DNA from: Ciona intestinalis | Taxonomy: Eukaryota > Chordata > Ascidiacea > Phlebobranchia > Cionidae | Assembly (NCBI RefSeq): GCF_000224145.3 | Contig: NC_020172.2 | Coordinates: 2,711,557-2,775,556 of the forward strand | Direction: 5' to 3' | Length of the DNA: 64,000 nt | In this document: one piece after another, positions 44,401 to 55,154 of the stretch | How positions within the stretch are numbered: position 1 is the stretch's first letter | Layout of the letters: each line of letters opens with the position of its first letter | The notes under the pieces: generated by a model | Told to the model about the DNA's origin: nothing | The model's database searches: none | What the model saw: only the letters and a program-made list of their open reading frames with translations | Made by a program: the position numbers and the translations under genes

Positions 44401-47400
44401 TATGGTTATCTACCCAGGCAATCACAAGTCAAATGCTGAAGATGAAACTGGATCTTGATGAAAAAACTAAAAGTATTTTACTTCTAAAGAGCGCTATGGT
44501 ACGAAAGATTGTTTTCTCTTTTTTGAATTTTTTTTTTTGTATAAACACCCGAGTTATAACGACTGTCGTTTCCGGCCACGCGAGGATAAAGTAAGTTACA
44601 TTCATTCATTCATTCATTCATTCAGAGTCAACAAAAAGATCTGATGACACGACATCTAAGAGAACAAGAGAAAGAAACCGAACAAAGATTAAAAATGCAG
44701 AAAGTTCAATACGAGGCAACAATTCAGCGACATCTTTCATTCATTGACCAAGTAATGTATTATATGGGTTGTAACATTTTTTAAAATCGATTTTTTGGGT
44801 AATATATCATATTTCTGGATAATTTAATTTTTCTGGGTAAATGATGATTTTTTGGGTACATATGATTTTTTGAAATTTTATTTAAAATTCAAACAAGTAA
44901 TTTATTATATTGGTTGTAATATATGATGGAAAATACTTTTGGGTGTAACATATGTTATTTCTAGGTAATATAACTTTTGTGCCTAACGTATGATTTTTTG
45001 GAGTAAATATGATTTTTTTACCTAACTTATAATTTAAAAAAAAAATTTTAACATTTAAACAAAAACTTTGAATTTTATTAAATTTATTTAAAATTTAAAA
45101 AAAACACATTTTTTTACAGCTTATTGATGATAAAAAAAGTTTAAACGAAAAATGTGAACAACTTTTGTCAGAAATGAAACAACTTGATAAAAAATATCAA
45201 ACAAAAATCAAACAGCTGACAGAGGGTCATGAGAGGGAATTTAAAAAGGTAAAAACATTTTTATATTTTGATGTAACTGTCAGGTTTTAAATAAATTAAT
45301 AAAAGTATTGTTGACCGTTTTTATAAAACAAGTGTTCTGTTTCACACACCACGTGCCCGCTTAGGAGTTACCAGATATGTAACTTCGGGTTTTATGTATA
45401 TTTATTACTTTAAACTAAAAACATTGTATTTATACCTTTATGGTAATTTATCTTTTACTTTTAGGCTAAAGACGTAATGAATGCTGCTGAGAAACTTAGA
45501 AGAGAGAAATGGATTGATGAAAAAACTAAAAAAATTAAGGTAATTAAAATAAAAGTCTCACAGCTGATAAAGTCTCACCTAAACTTGTGCTCTGAATCTG
45601 TTTTTTTCAAGAGGCAACAGACGGCATTTTTTACTGGAGCTCTTACCCACACCTTTTATCTGTAGCGTGTATTAACGAATATGGTTTTGCTGTTGATTTC
45701 CTTTTCTACATTCTTTAAATAATATGATCTTCTCTATCATTTTCGAAGAATTAATTTTAAAAAATGTTATGTTGTATCATTTTATGTTATAAATGTGTTT
45801 TGTTATAAATAACAACTTATGTTATATATTAATATTCTTAAACCCAGGAAATGACAGTGAAAGGATTGGAACCCGAAATCCAGCGTCTTATTGCAAAACA
45901 TAAAGAAGAAATAAAGAAAACCAAGTCCATACAAGAAGCTGAGTTATTGAGAGTAAGTCAATATTTAAATTTAAAAATATATTTAAAAATCTAAAATTCC
46001 CAAATGTGCCATCCTGATGACTCATGTCCGGCGTCGTTACACAGTTAACTCGCCTGCCTCTAACCTAGAGGCAATGGGTTCAAGGCTCGACGCTGCTACT
46101 ATTATGGGTGTATGTGTACTTGGGCAAGACACTTAACGGCAAAAGGTTATATACTTGGTAACTCGTAAGCTGGCACGAGGTGTATGAAACACCCATGTTT
46201 TTAACGGTTGTCATTTTCCGATCACGCGAGGATAAAGTAGTTCCATACATATAGAGTTTTAATGTTTACATTTAAACAAACCCCCAATAGTCGGACGAGA
46301 GAGCGGGTCAGCGTTATATCCGACAAACAGAAGAACTTCGTGAACAACTTGAAAGAGAGAAAGAATCAGCATGTAAAAGAGAAAGGGAAACTGCAAGAAT
46401 TCGGTAATTTGCACACCAAATAAAATGCATATTTCTGTTCGTAGTGCCAAAAGAACAACATGCATTTTTTTGATTTGTAATTTTAATGATGTTTTTTAGC
46501 TCTGTTTTTTAGCTTACCACATACGAAACTCATAATTTTAATTTTTTGGTAACAACGGTTTTTTAATATGCCAAAGTACAGTTATGGTAACAGTCCAATT
46601 CTGGCTTACGTCTTGGTTTTCTGGTTTGTGGTGCCTCAGAAACTTATACATATTAAATAGGATCCATGTACTCAATTAGTTACCGAGTCTTTGTCCAGGT
46701 ATGAGCAGCAAATGGAGCAAGAAGACATCGCGTTTCAACAACAGAAGAAACGACTTTATTCCGAAGTTGCTGAAGAGAAAGAAAGACTTCACCAGCAAGC
46801 TTTAAGGTTTAATGTACTTTGTTTATTAAGTGTTGTATTTTTATGTTTTTTACATGTGTGAGGTCTCGCAGTGTGGCATGCCATGGAACCTAAGACTTAA
46901 TATTATACTCTAAATTATACCCAGTGAGTTTAGGGTACTGAGATTAAAAAATAGAAATTATAAGAACTAAAACATACTTCTAGTGTAAGAACATACTTTC
47001 TACACTTTCTTATTTTTAGAAATATTTTTTTTGTCAGAAAATATTTATTTTATTTTATTTTTTTATCCAGACAGAGGAGTGAATTGGATCAATTAAAGAG
47101 GCAGCTGGAGGACAACAGTCGCATCGCAACATCCACGATCAGGGAGGAGTTTGAGAAGAGCACACATGAGACGTCCAGGAGGCATCAGGAGGAAATGAAT
47201 CAACTTAAGGAGAAGATGGAATTGGAGAAACAAGCTTGGCAGGAAAACTACATGAAAAAACAGGTTTCGTGTTCAATAACTTTGGTAACGAAGTTCAAAT
47301 ACCAACTTGTAATGTATAAGAAAAATCTTACAGTACAAATTTGAAATAAATATAAGGCATTGTCGCCTGCTTTATGGAAAGCGACACGATTCAACATTTG

Positions 47401-50106
47401 GTAAGGTCCATGCAGTAGCACTCTGGGTGTCAGGGTAATTAGCTTTTGGTCTAAATTGAGGGTCATATGTGTCACACATTCACACTGTAAGCCCTCACTC
47501 ACATAAAATAGAATCTATGAGCAAATTTATATGTTAAAATTTATAAAATCGTTAAATTTGTTGTAAATTCTAGGAATCGTTTATTTTGCAAAAAGAACGA
47601 GAGCTCAAAGAATCAGTGAGGCGTGACCGTGATAACGAAATCGACGTTGCTATTCAACGTTTAGAAGATGACATGCATCATCAACGTGAAGAACTTGAAA
47701 AAACTACCGATAACCGGTATGTGCTTGTTGTTTTTTTAACTTTTACCTTTTTTGTTATCTTATTGTTATTTTATAAATTTTTTTATCCACTTTTCTTTTT
47801 TAGTTTTTTTGTAACTTAATATATTTTCAAAGATTTGCCTATATATAAACTCCCAATGACTGAGAAATTTTGAATTAATAAATAAATCCAAAGTCCTATT
47901 GCGTGTAATGCAGAATGACCTCTTCCATGTAGAATAGAATACTAAGGCGTTTGGAAGCCACATGAATTGTTTATTAAATGTGGTCAAAATTTTATTTAAA
48001 ATAAATAAAAAAATATTTAATGAAAGAAAATTAATATTTTTTTACTAATATATTTTATTTTGTTGTCAGGATTAAACGAATCAGGGATAAATATGAATCT
48101 GAGATGAAAGAAGTGGAAAAATCTGAGAAACAGACTCAGGTGTTTAATTAATATAAAGAATATTTAATTTAATGAATCATGTAACTCTGTTTTTGTGCAT
48201 TTTGTTTAGAAAACTGGCATTTCACATTTAAATTCCTCATATTTTTGAGCGGGTTTTAGCATCTGAAGAATAAATATAGTAGGGTGGGGGAAGATGGCAC
48301 ACCTTTTTTTTCTATTTTCTCGTCCCATTTGGTAGTAAACAAAAAAATAAAATAATTATAAAACCATATCCTTACAACTCCTAATAGACCGTTGTTAATT
48401 AATAAAAACACTATTAGGATATTTGGATATTATGTGTTAAAGGTGTCCCGTCTTCCCCCACCCTACTATAAATAAACAATTAATATTTTGTGACTTATAC
48501 TTGCACACCTACTTGGAGAATAGATAAATAAGCAAATATTATTTCACTTATATTTAATTTATGAAATTTCAGGAGAAATACAATGCTATGAAAGTTGAAT
48601 TCAACGAGATTGAAAGCGAGAATCTTCGTTTACAAAGTTTGACAAAACAGAAAGAACAAGAAGTTACCGATATTTTAAAGGTAAAAGAAAACATAAAATG
48701 CAAACATGCAGTTTTTAATTGCATTTTTAACATGGCAGTTAATCACTGTTTTGTACAATATTAAGTTGCGAACAGTTTAAAATAGAGACAAAAAATTCAG
48801 ACTATTTGATCAATTACTATTAATTTTATAGTGAAAATTTGAAACATTTCCTTGCTAGTACATAATAACTTATTTTGTACAGGTTATATTTTATCTGGCG
48901 TTGTGGCAAAGCGCGTCTGCCTCTGACACATTTTTTAGAAAATCCCCTACAAAGTTTCAAACATGGTAACTCTCTGGATCGAGGTGTATAAAACAGAACA
49001 CCCTTGTTATAACGGCTGTCAGGCTAAAACAAATTACATTCGTTCAATTTTTATCTCAATCTTGCAGATTAAAGACAAATTAGTTGAAGAAAGAGGAAAT
49101 GTAACTGAAGTGATCCGACAGGAATTTGCTGATCGACTTGTGTTAACTGAACAGGAGAACAAGAGAATAAAAACTGAACTGTCGGAAATGAGAGCACGCC
49201 AAAGGTATAGATTTCAGATATACAAATTTTTGTTGACAGACAATATATCAGTGGCTCATCTGGTATAAAAACGTATAGTGTATTTCCAACGTTTCGTCTG
49301 CCATACGGCGAGACTTCAGACTGAAGTTCAGACTGAAGTCTCGCCGTATGGCAGACGAAACGTTGGAAATGATATATTGTTCATATACCACTGATATATT
49401 GTTCGTATTATGCCTGGTAGCAGAAGTAACAGAAAGTTTTGTTGACAGACTTGTAATTTAAAAACAAAATTTTCAGGTTAGAGTTGGAGAGAATTAATGG
49501 AGAAAAAGAAGAAGAACTAGCTGAAGTTCATAAAAGGTTTCTTAGTATTAACAGAAGAGTTTATGTAGTACATCACTCATATATAATAAAAAGTCTGGCC
49601 ATGAAAATTCAATCTTGTATGTATGTCAATTTTTTTCCACATTACTGGCGTACTACAGTTGGTTAGCGCAACTGCCTCTTACCCAGGGCTAATGGGCTCT
49701 TTGTTGCTGCCATTGTGGGCATAGGCGTCCTTGGGCAAGACATTTAACCGCAATCGCTCCAACTCAGTGGTCACTAATGGGTTGTCCAAATTATCAGCCA
49801 CACATAAAAAATAAAACGATCCCTCAAAAATAATCAACCACAAAGTAACATACTTGGTAACTCGTAAGCTGGCATGAGGTGTATCGTTATAACACCCGTG
49901 TTATAACGACTGTCGTTTTCCGGCCACGCGAGCATAAAGTAAGTTACATTTATTCATTCATTACCAGGGTAAGGCAAGCAATAATCAAGAAAGAGGAAAC
50001 TATTTCACAAATCCGTCAGCAGCATGAAGCTGCAGTAAAACGTGCAGATCATTTAGAAGGATTATTAGAAACTCAGCGAAAGCAATTGCTTGGAAAGAAA
50101 AAATGA
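37991..50106 (+). CDS. cep131: CEP131/AZI1 centriolar satellite protein
   Basis: Twenty-seven exons: 37991-38094, 38583-38731, 39032-39237, 39740-39816, 39966-40049, 40445-40694, 41172-41276, 41477-41590, 42034-42231, 42462-42514, 42822-42975, 43229-43337, 43919-44073, 44418-44498, 44626-44751, 45120-45248, 45465-45539, 45848-45952, 46291-46403, 46699-46806, 47071-47263, 47574-47716, 48070-48139, 48573-48680, 49068-49204, 49477-49536 and 49968-50106. They give 1114 aa (human 1083). CEP131 sits at centriolar satellites and the ciliary base and is needed for ciliogenesis and sperm flagella. Seen: the N-terminal motif VDLTLSG; a Ser-rich disordered region to about 290; an IQ motif (KIQIWFRRHIIRKK) just after 294; then long coiled coil with diagnostic matches EATIQRHLSFIDQLIDDKK, REKWIDEKTKKIKE, GLEPEIQRLIAKHK and HEAAVKRADHLEGLLE. 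The start is the first ATG in frame with VDLTLSG. Exon 5 needs the second of two AGs to stay open. Several acceptors coincide with SINE tails. Confidence 0.96.
38440..38582 (+). repeat. SINE 3' half ending at cep131 exon 2
   Basis: ATCACCCACAAAGGCACAAA, GTAAGCTGGCACGAGGTCTA and GCAAGTTACATTCATTCATC in family order. The tail CATTCATCCATTCAG ends exactly at the exon 2 acceptor (38582). Confidence 0.8.
38890..39008 (+). repeat. SINE 3' end just before cep131 exon 3
   Basis: AATTTGTAAGCGAACATGAAG, CACTCATGTCATAACTCCTG and an ATCATTCATTTAA tail. The acceptor of exon 3 follows 23 bases later (39031). Confidence 0.7.
39590..39695. repeat. Third repeat family
   Basis: ACTGGGCCAACCCTGGCCTG, ATCTCAGGCCCCATGGCGTG and TAGGACCTTACCCTCATAGA. 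This is the best-preserved copy in the window, in cep131 intron 3. Confidence 0.55.
40125..40290 (+). repeat. Second short repeat family
   Basis: GCTAGGTGTAGCGACCACGC, AAGCGTGTTTTAACAACTGT, TTGTCACTTTATCCTGTC and CACTACCGTAATCGAAGAG, in the order seen near 5570. Confidence 0.6.
40735..40905. repeat. Fold-back repeat relative
   Basis: GCTTATCTGGTATAAAAAAAG, GTGTATTTCCGTTTTGTCTG and TGCCTGGTACCAGAGGTAAC match the element at 49260-49440. It lies in cep131 intron 6. Confidence 0.5.
41411..41452. repeat. (TA)n microsatellite
   Basis: An alternating TA run in the cep131 intron before exon 8. Confidence 0.8.
43620..43918 (+). repeat. T-rich direct duplication with decoy acceptor
   Basis: Two T-rich units share TTTTTTGTGTGTTG, GTTTTTGTGG-like text and a CCCCTCCACAGA terminus. 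The first, CCTTCCTCCACAG|ACGCCAA, ends near 43769. The second, CCCCTCCACAG|ATGCCTC, is the real exon 13 acceptor at 43918. Confidence 0.55.
44250..44417. mobile_element. MITE-subfamily relative ending at cep131 exon 14
   Basis: TAGTAGGCTAGGGTAATCTA at the left, CATCATCCCATTTGGTTGAA inside and AAGAGCGTGGTTAATGGTA further on match the subfamily copy at 30213-30413. The right end GGTTATCTACCCAG coincides with the exon 14 acceptor. Confidence 0.55.
44540..44625 (+). repeat. SINE 3' end forming the cep131 exon 15 acceptor
   Basis: ACACCCGAGTTATAACGACT, GGCCACGCGAGGATAAAGTA and five ATTC units. The last one, ATTCAG, is the 3' splice site (AG at 44624-44625). Confidence 0.85.
45310..45400 (-). repeat. 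SINE fragment, reverse
   Basis: AACAAGTGTTCTGTTTCACA and CACGTGCCCGCTTAGGAGTT are the reverse complement of the SINE tail block. Confidence 0.65.
46025..46245 (+). repeat. SINE, near full length with a middle deletion
   Basis: CCGGCGTCGTTACACAGTTA, GCAATGGGTTCAAGGCTCGA, TGGGCAAGACACTTAACGGC, TAAGCTGGCACGAGGTGTAT and CACGCGAGGATAAAGTAGTT. It ends about 45 bases before cep131 exon 19. Confidence 0.85.
48275..48470. mobile_element. MITE, ~190-bp TIR family, well preserved
   Basis: The left end TATAGTAGGGTGGGGGAAGA and the right end TCTTCCCCCACCCTACTATA are perfect inverted repeats. It lies in cep131 intron 23. Confidence 0.9.
48893..49058 (+). repeat. SINE, internally shortened, near cep131 exon 25
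   Basis: TCTGGCGTTGTGGCAAAGCG, TAACTCTCTGGATCGAGGTG, ACACCCTTGTTATAACGGCT and AATTACATTCGTTCAAT. The tail merges with the pyrimidine tract of the exon 25 acceptor (49067). Confidence 0.75.
49282..49370. repeat. Perfect 38-bp inverted repeat (fold-back)
   Basis: The left arm 49282-49319 starts ATTTCCAACGTTTCGTCTGC and the right arm 49333-49370 is its exact reverse complement, with a 13-base centre. It is the core of a repeat (49255-49440) related to sequences at 40735 and 36385. Confidence 0.9.
49640..49967 (+). repeat. Full-length SINE forming the cep131 exon 27 acceptor
   Basis: All family blocks are present: TACTACAGTTGGTTAGCGCA, CTAATGGGCTCTTTGTTGCT, GCAAGACATTTAACCGCAAT, CACTAATGGGTTGTCCAAAT, AACTCGTAAGCTGGCATGAG and CGGCCACGCGAGCATAAAGT. 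The ATTC tail ends TTCATTACCAG at the exon 27 acceptor (49967). Confidence 0.88.
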
Positions 50107-50518
50107 ACTGTTTTCATATTACTTATTGTGTTTTAGTGGTCATGTTCCGTAGGTTTAAAGTATTTTTGCGTATTATTACAGTAGCGTATCAGCGTTGGCA
50201 CGGTTCTACACATTTTATAATGTCTTCCGTATTTTCGTATATAGTGCATTCACTCATAAATTTTTACAAGTTTAAGTAGTCTGTTTAAAAAGACCAACAG
50301 TTTTAAAAGACTTTAATCAAAATATGGCTCACATTTTAAAGTCATTTGCTGCAAAACAGGACAGGCGGATTTCGAAATCAAACAAAAACAACGTTTTCAG
50401 TCTGGCATATCACTGTGTTTTGCTATTTAATACTTCCGCAGAGTGGCGTACGAGAGTTTTCATCACGACTGCAAGCTTGGCCAGTCTGCCTGCAGTTTTC
50501 CGGTCAGAATTCGGCACG

Positions 50519-53500
50519 ATGGTGTTTCATGCGTTGTATATTTTAATTGCGCTCCTAATTAGTGAAGTATCCGCGTCGCAAAGTTGGAATACTAGTGTAG
50601 AAACTAACGCGACATGCTGCGAGGCACTGCGTGTTGATTACAGACAGAATTGGCTGTACAGTTATCGCAAGTTGACTGGGTACTTGGAGAGTCTAAAGAC
50701 TTGGAATTGCGAGCAGTTTCAAATTGAATGCTCAAAGCGATATTTTAGTGTGGACGAATTCTCGTCATCGGTGTATTTACACTTTTGTGAGCCCGAGCAA
50801 TTTGAGAACCAAACCAGCAATTTATCAGGTAAAATTTTCCAACGAAGGTCATTTGCTATATAATAGCTAAGACAAATATAAACGAGTTTAGTTATGACAC
50901 GCTAAGGATAAAATATATCCCTGCTCTTTCGCACTTATAGTACGCTTGGTATTTCGGGTAAGAATATCTATTTTTAAACAGAAATAGCGCGTTAGCTATT
51001 TAATTAAAACTTTACCAGTAAAATGCGTGATGCTTCGCATGCTGCCCTTTTGAGTCATTGAAATTGAAGCTCTTTACCCCCGGGCCGCTACTGTTTTGAT
51101 GCCCTTTAAATTTAGGCGGTTTTGGACAGTTCAAATTGCCGTGACTTATAAACAGTAGGGCAAATGACAGGATCTATTTTTCGACATAAGTACACCGCCG
51201 CATGTCATATCTAACGTTTTAACTGTATATGGTGGGGTGGGGGGAGATGGGACACATTTCATTCTATTTTATATCACCCCATTTGGTAGTAAAAAAAGAA
51301 AATCCAAGAAATTATAAAACCGTATCCTCACGACTACCCTATAAAAATTTGTTAATTGTTTTTTTTTATAAAACACGTTCAAGATATTTGAATGGTTATG
51401 TGCTAAAGGTCCTGTCTCTCCCCAGAACTATAACCTCTAACATTATCTAAGCACTGCATGATTGAAGTTTGTCCAAATTCACAAAAAAATACCGTTGCCA
51501 TACAGCAAAATACATTACCAAAGTGTTAGCGAAACGGTAATAAAACTGCATTTTTGCCATTTTAAATAACTCATATCAATGCTCTCTTCAGTGCCCACCA
51601 GTCCTTACAATGCAACGGCCTTGCCAAGTCCAATCCAGCAAATCATGCAGTATGAATCTAGCCAAAGTTTTGTGGAAATCAACTCTTTTGGAGTCCCGTT
51701 CTGTGGGATTGTATGGTGCGGGTTTGACGTTGAAACGTATCAAGTTTTAAAAGTTTCAATCGGGTCATGCTTGCCAACAAGGTTAGGACATGAACAATTA
51801 CTTTAAGTACATTTTAAAAGTGTTTAAATATGACCATATGTAAAAAGTAACTTAATGTAGTGTTTATATACGTTTGGTTGAAAAGTCCAGTGACAGAATT
51901 CGTGTTATGGTTATGTCACGTTTTGTTTCCTGGTAATATAATTTGGTGTAATAGATTAGAATATCCTAATGTACCGTCACGTATTATGACGTCTTAACGA
52001 TTACGTTCTAAGAATTTTTTCAGTACACTGTGTTGCAAGACGTTTCAAATTTTATTCACACTCTAACAGTTGCCGCTCTGGAACCTACGTCATTATGGCC
52101 GTTTGTGGTATACTAGCCGTTGTAATTGTTTTGGCGAACGCTACAGTCATTGTTGTTTTTTGCCGGAGCCGAAAACCCTGGAGCACCCAGACAGTATATA
52201 AACTGTCTATGGCCATCGCTGATCTGCTGGTCGGACTCTTCGTCTTTCCAGCTTCGATTGTGACAATTTATCTGAACATTTTCGGCCATAGAGCGTTGAT
52301 ATTAACTCCCATAAACAGACAAACTAACTGTACCGGTACGGATCCGACGCACACTTTGCGTNNNNNNNNNNNNNNNNNNNNNNNNNNNNNNNNNNNNNNN
52401 NNNNNNNNNNNNNNNNNNNNNNNNNNNNNNNNNNNNNNNNNNNNNNNNNNNNNNNNNNNNNNNNNNNNNNNNNNNNNNNNNNNNNNNNNNNNNNNNNNNN
52501 NNNNNNNNNNNNNNNNNNNNNNNNNNNNNNNNNNNNNNNNNNNNNNNNNNNNNNNNNNNNNNNNNNNNNNNNNNNNNNNNNNNNNNNNNNNNNNNNNNNN
52601 NNNNNNNNNNNNNNNNNNNNNNNNNNNNNNNNNNNNNNNNNNNNNNNNNNNNNNNNNNNNNNNNNNNNNNNNNNNNNNNNNNNNNNNNNNNNNNNNNNNN
52701 NNNNNNNNNNNNNNNNNNNNNNNNNNNNNNNNNNNNNNNNNNNNNNNNNNNNNNNNNNNNNNNNNNNNNNNNNNNNNNNNNNNNNNNNNNNNNNNNNNNN
52801 NNNNNNNNNNNNNNNNNNNNNNNNNNNNNNNNNNNNNNNNNNNNNNNNNNNNNNNNNNNNNCTCTAACATTATCTAAGCACTGCATGATTGAAGTTTGTC
52901 CAAATTCACAAAAAAATACCGTTGCCATACAGCAAAATACATTACCAAAGTGTTAGCGAAACGGTACATAAAACTGCATTTTTGCCATTTTAAATAACTC
53001 ATATCAATGCTCTCTTCAGTGCCCACCAGTCCTTACAATGCAACGGCCTTGCCAAGTCCAATCCAGCAAATCATGCAGTATGAATCTAGCCAAAGTTTTG
53101 TGGAAATCAACTCTTTTGGAGTCCCGTTCTGTGGGATTGTATGGTGCGGGTTTGACGTTGAAACGTATCAAGTTTTAAAAGTTTCAATCGGGTCATGCTT
53201 GCCAACAAGGTTAGGACATGAACAATTACTTTAAGTACATTTTAAAAGTGTTTAAATATGACCATATGTAAAAAGTAACTTAATGTAGTGTTTATATACG
53301 TTTGGTTGAAAAGTCCAGTGACAGAATTCGTGTTATGGTTATGTCACGTTTGTTTCCTGGTAATATAATTTCGTGTAATAGATTAGAATATCCTAATGTA
53401 CCGTCACGTATTATGACGTCTTAATGATTACGTTCTAAGAATTTTTTTCAGTACACTGTGTTGCAAGACGTTTCAATTTTTATTCACACTCTAACAGTTG

Positions 53501-54638
53501 CCGCTCTGGAACTTACGTCATTATGGCCGTTTGTGGTATACTAGCCGTTGTAATTGTTTTGGCGAACGCTACAGTCATTGTCGTTTTTTGCCGGAGCCGA
53601 AAACCCTGGAGCACCCAGACAGTATATAAACTGTCTATGGCCATCGCTGATCTGCTGGTCGGACTCTTCGTCTTTCCAGCTTCGATTGTGACAATTTATC
53701 TGAACATTTTCGGCCATAGAGCGTTGATATTAACTCCCATAAACAGACAAACTAACTGTACCGGTACGGATCCGACGCACACTTTGCGTAGCGCGGTCCC
53801 GAGTGAGTATTTATCATGCGTGGGATTCGTTACCACTGTCAGCATCTCTGTGTCGGTATACACGCTAATGCTAGCGAGCTACGACCGCTTAATAGCAATA
53901 TGGAAGCCTATTTACCATAAAAACGAAAATACTATACGTAAATCAGTTATCGGTATATGCGTTGTGTGGCTCGGTTGCTCTCTATTTGGCCTGCTACCTA
54001 TTATCGTGCCTGGAGTCGGCAAATATGATATCATATCTGGTTTACTGGTCGGTTTCGTCGGTAGTTTAGCGTTGGTGTTGTACGGAATAGCTATTGCCTT
54101 TCCACTACTGGTGGTATGGCTGCTAGTCGGAGCAACTTGGTTCGTAGCCAAGCAGCATAATAAAAAACGGCGCAAAATGACATCAAGAAGACAGAACAAC
54201 AAAGGTCGAGAACAGAAGCTGAATAAAGTTCTGCTCTTAATGGTCGGAGCATTTTCCGTCAGCCTTTTGCCGGTATTCGTATCTATTCTTGCGGCAGAAT
54301 TGGCTAGCGGTATAGCTTACTCCAGGCCCGAGTCGTTGAGTCTTTCGAGCGCGCTAGCGTTCACTTCGTTTGAGTTGGTTGCATCAATTATTTTGATGTT
54401 AAATAGCTTGTGGAATTTTTTGATCTATAGCGCAAGAAACGAAGACTTCAGAAAAGAAGCGAAACGAAACTATAAAGGCCTTGCTGGCGCACTTGGAATC
54501 CTGAAATGTATCGACTTTTACAACCGATGTGTCAATAATGTAAACGAACGCAGGAGATCGAGCGCTTTCAGCACTCGAACTATGAAAACGACGTCAATGT
54601 CTTTTCCATCTGAAGCAACCAGGCCATCAGTATCATGA
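50519..54638 (+). CDS. Orphan class A GPCR with cysteine-rich ectodomain
   Basis: Three exons: 50519-50828, 53020-53209 (or its near-identical twin 51592-51781) and 53498-54638, giving 546 aa. The start is the ATG before a signal peptide (VFHALYILIALLIS). The ectodomain has nine Cys (CCEALR, TWNCEQF, IECSKRY, HFCEPE, PFCGIVWC, SCLPTSC) and several N-glycosylation sequons. Seven helices follow: TM1 VVIVLANATVIVVF, TM2 LSMAIADLLVGLF, TM3 ending YDRLIAI (DRY becomes DRL), TM4 with the conserved Trp, TM5 with Pro, TM6 SVSLLPVF (no CWxP Cys/Trp) and TM7 NFLIY in place of NPxxY. The Cys before TM3 is present but I see none in the second extracellular loop, so the usual disulfide is lacking. It is a plasma membrane receptor of unknown ligand; I do not recognise the ectodomain. 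AATAAA at 54841-54846 fits its 3' end. Confidence 0.88.
51226..51432. mobile_element. MITE, ~190-bp TIR family
   Basis: The left end is TATGGTGGGGTGGGGGGAGA. The interior has TTTGGTAGTAAAAAAAGAAA and the right end is a degraded GTCCTGTCTCTCCCCAGAAC. It lies in GPCR intron 1. Confidence 0.75.
51435..52361 (+). other. Left copy of a 0.93-kb duplication flanking a gap
   Basis: This stretch, with GPCR exon 2 and the first part of exon 3, reappears at 52862-53789 with only about eight small differences (for example GTTTTGTTTCC against GTTTGTTTCC, and CCTACGTC against CTTACGTC). It is probably an unmerged allele. Confidence 0.85.
52362..52861. other. Assembly gap, 500 N
   Basis: Exactly 500 Ns, interrupting the left copy of GPCR exon 3. 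Confidence 0.98.
52862..53789 (+). other. Right copy of the duplication
   Basis: Near-identical to 51435-52361. This copy continues without break into the complete GPCR exon 3. Confidence 0.85.
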
Positions 54639-54840
54639 GCGTCTTTGATGTAATTGTATTTAATCTAACAATTGTATTTTACCATTTTGGGTACAACTTA
54701 CTTGATCAAATGTACATTAGGTTGCCAAACTTGTATTTTAAGAACTGTAGAGAACCCAGCTGATTTTCCAGTGTTTTCAGATGTATTTTAAATTTATTGA
54801 CTTATACACTATTAGCGTGTTTTTACTACGATCAAAGTGA

Positions 54841-54846
54841 AATAAA
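54841..54846 (+). terminator. Poly(A) signal AATAAA of the GPCR gene
   Basis: AATAAA 203 bases after the GPCR stop and about 310 before the scyl1 ATG. Confidence 0.55.
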
Positions 54847-55154
54847 GTTGTATTTTAAATGTTTAATATTAAAAGTTGTATTATCATTTCTGACCTATAA
54901 AAATTACTTGTACATTCGTCAAAAAATAAAAGTTACAGAATTTTTAACGGCATCACTGAGATTACAGTGCTTCGTTGCATAGAACACGTAAACAATAAAT
55001 TTTCTTAAGTCTAACACAAATTTTGAAGGAGAATAAAACCGTTTTACGTTTCTACTGTTAATACAAGAGTAAGCCACAGTATAGCTGTTGTCGTTATAGC
55101 TGGGTTTTGTGAAAAAATCTTGGGAATTAGGCGTAAAAACGATCTGTAAAAGGC

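Noticed and set aside
50324-50518. N-terminal extension of the GPCR from an ATG at 50324
   Set aside because: It would bury the signal peptide 65 residues inside the protein. The ATG at 50519 places the hydrophobic stretch at the start.
52302-52928. Long minus-strand open frames across the 500-N gap
   Set aside because: Their length comes almost entirely from Ns, and the readable ends are antisense to the GPCR.
53912-54202. 96-codon minus-strand frame
   Set aside because: Antisense shadow of the GPCR transmembrane region.
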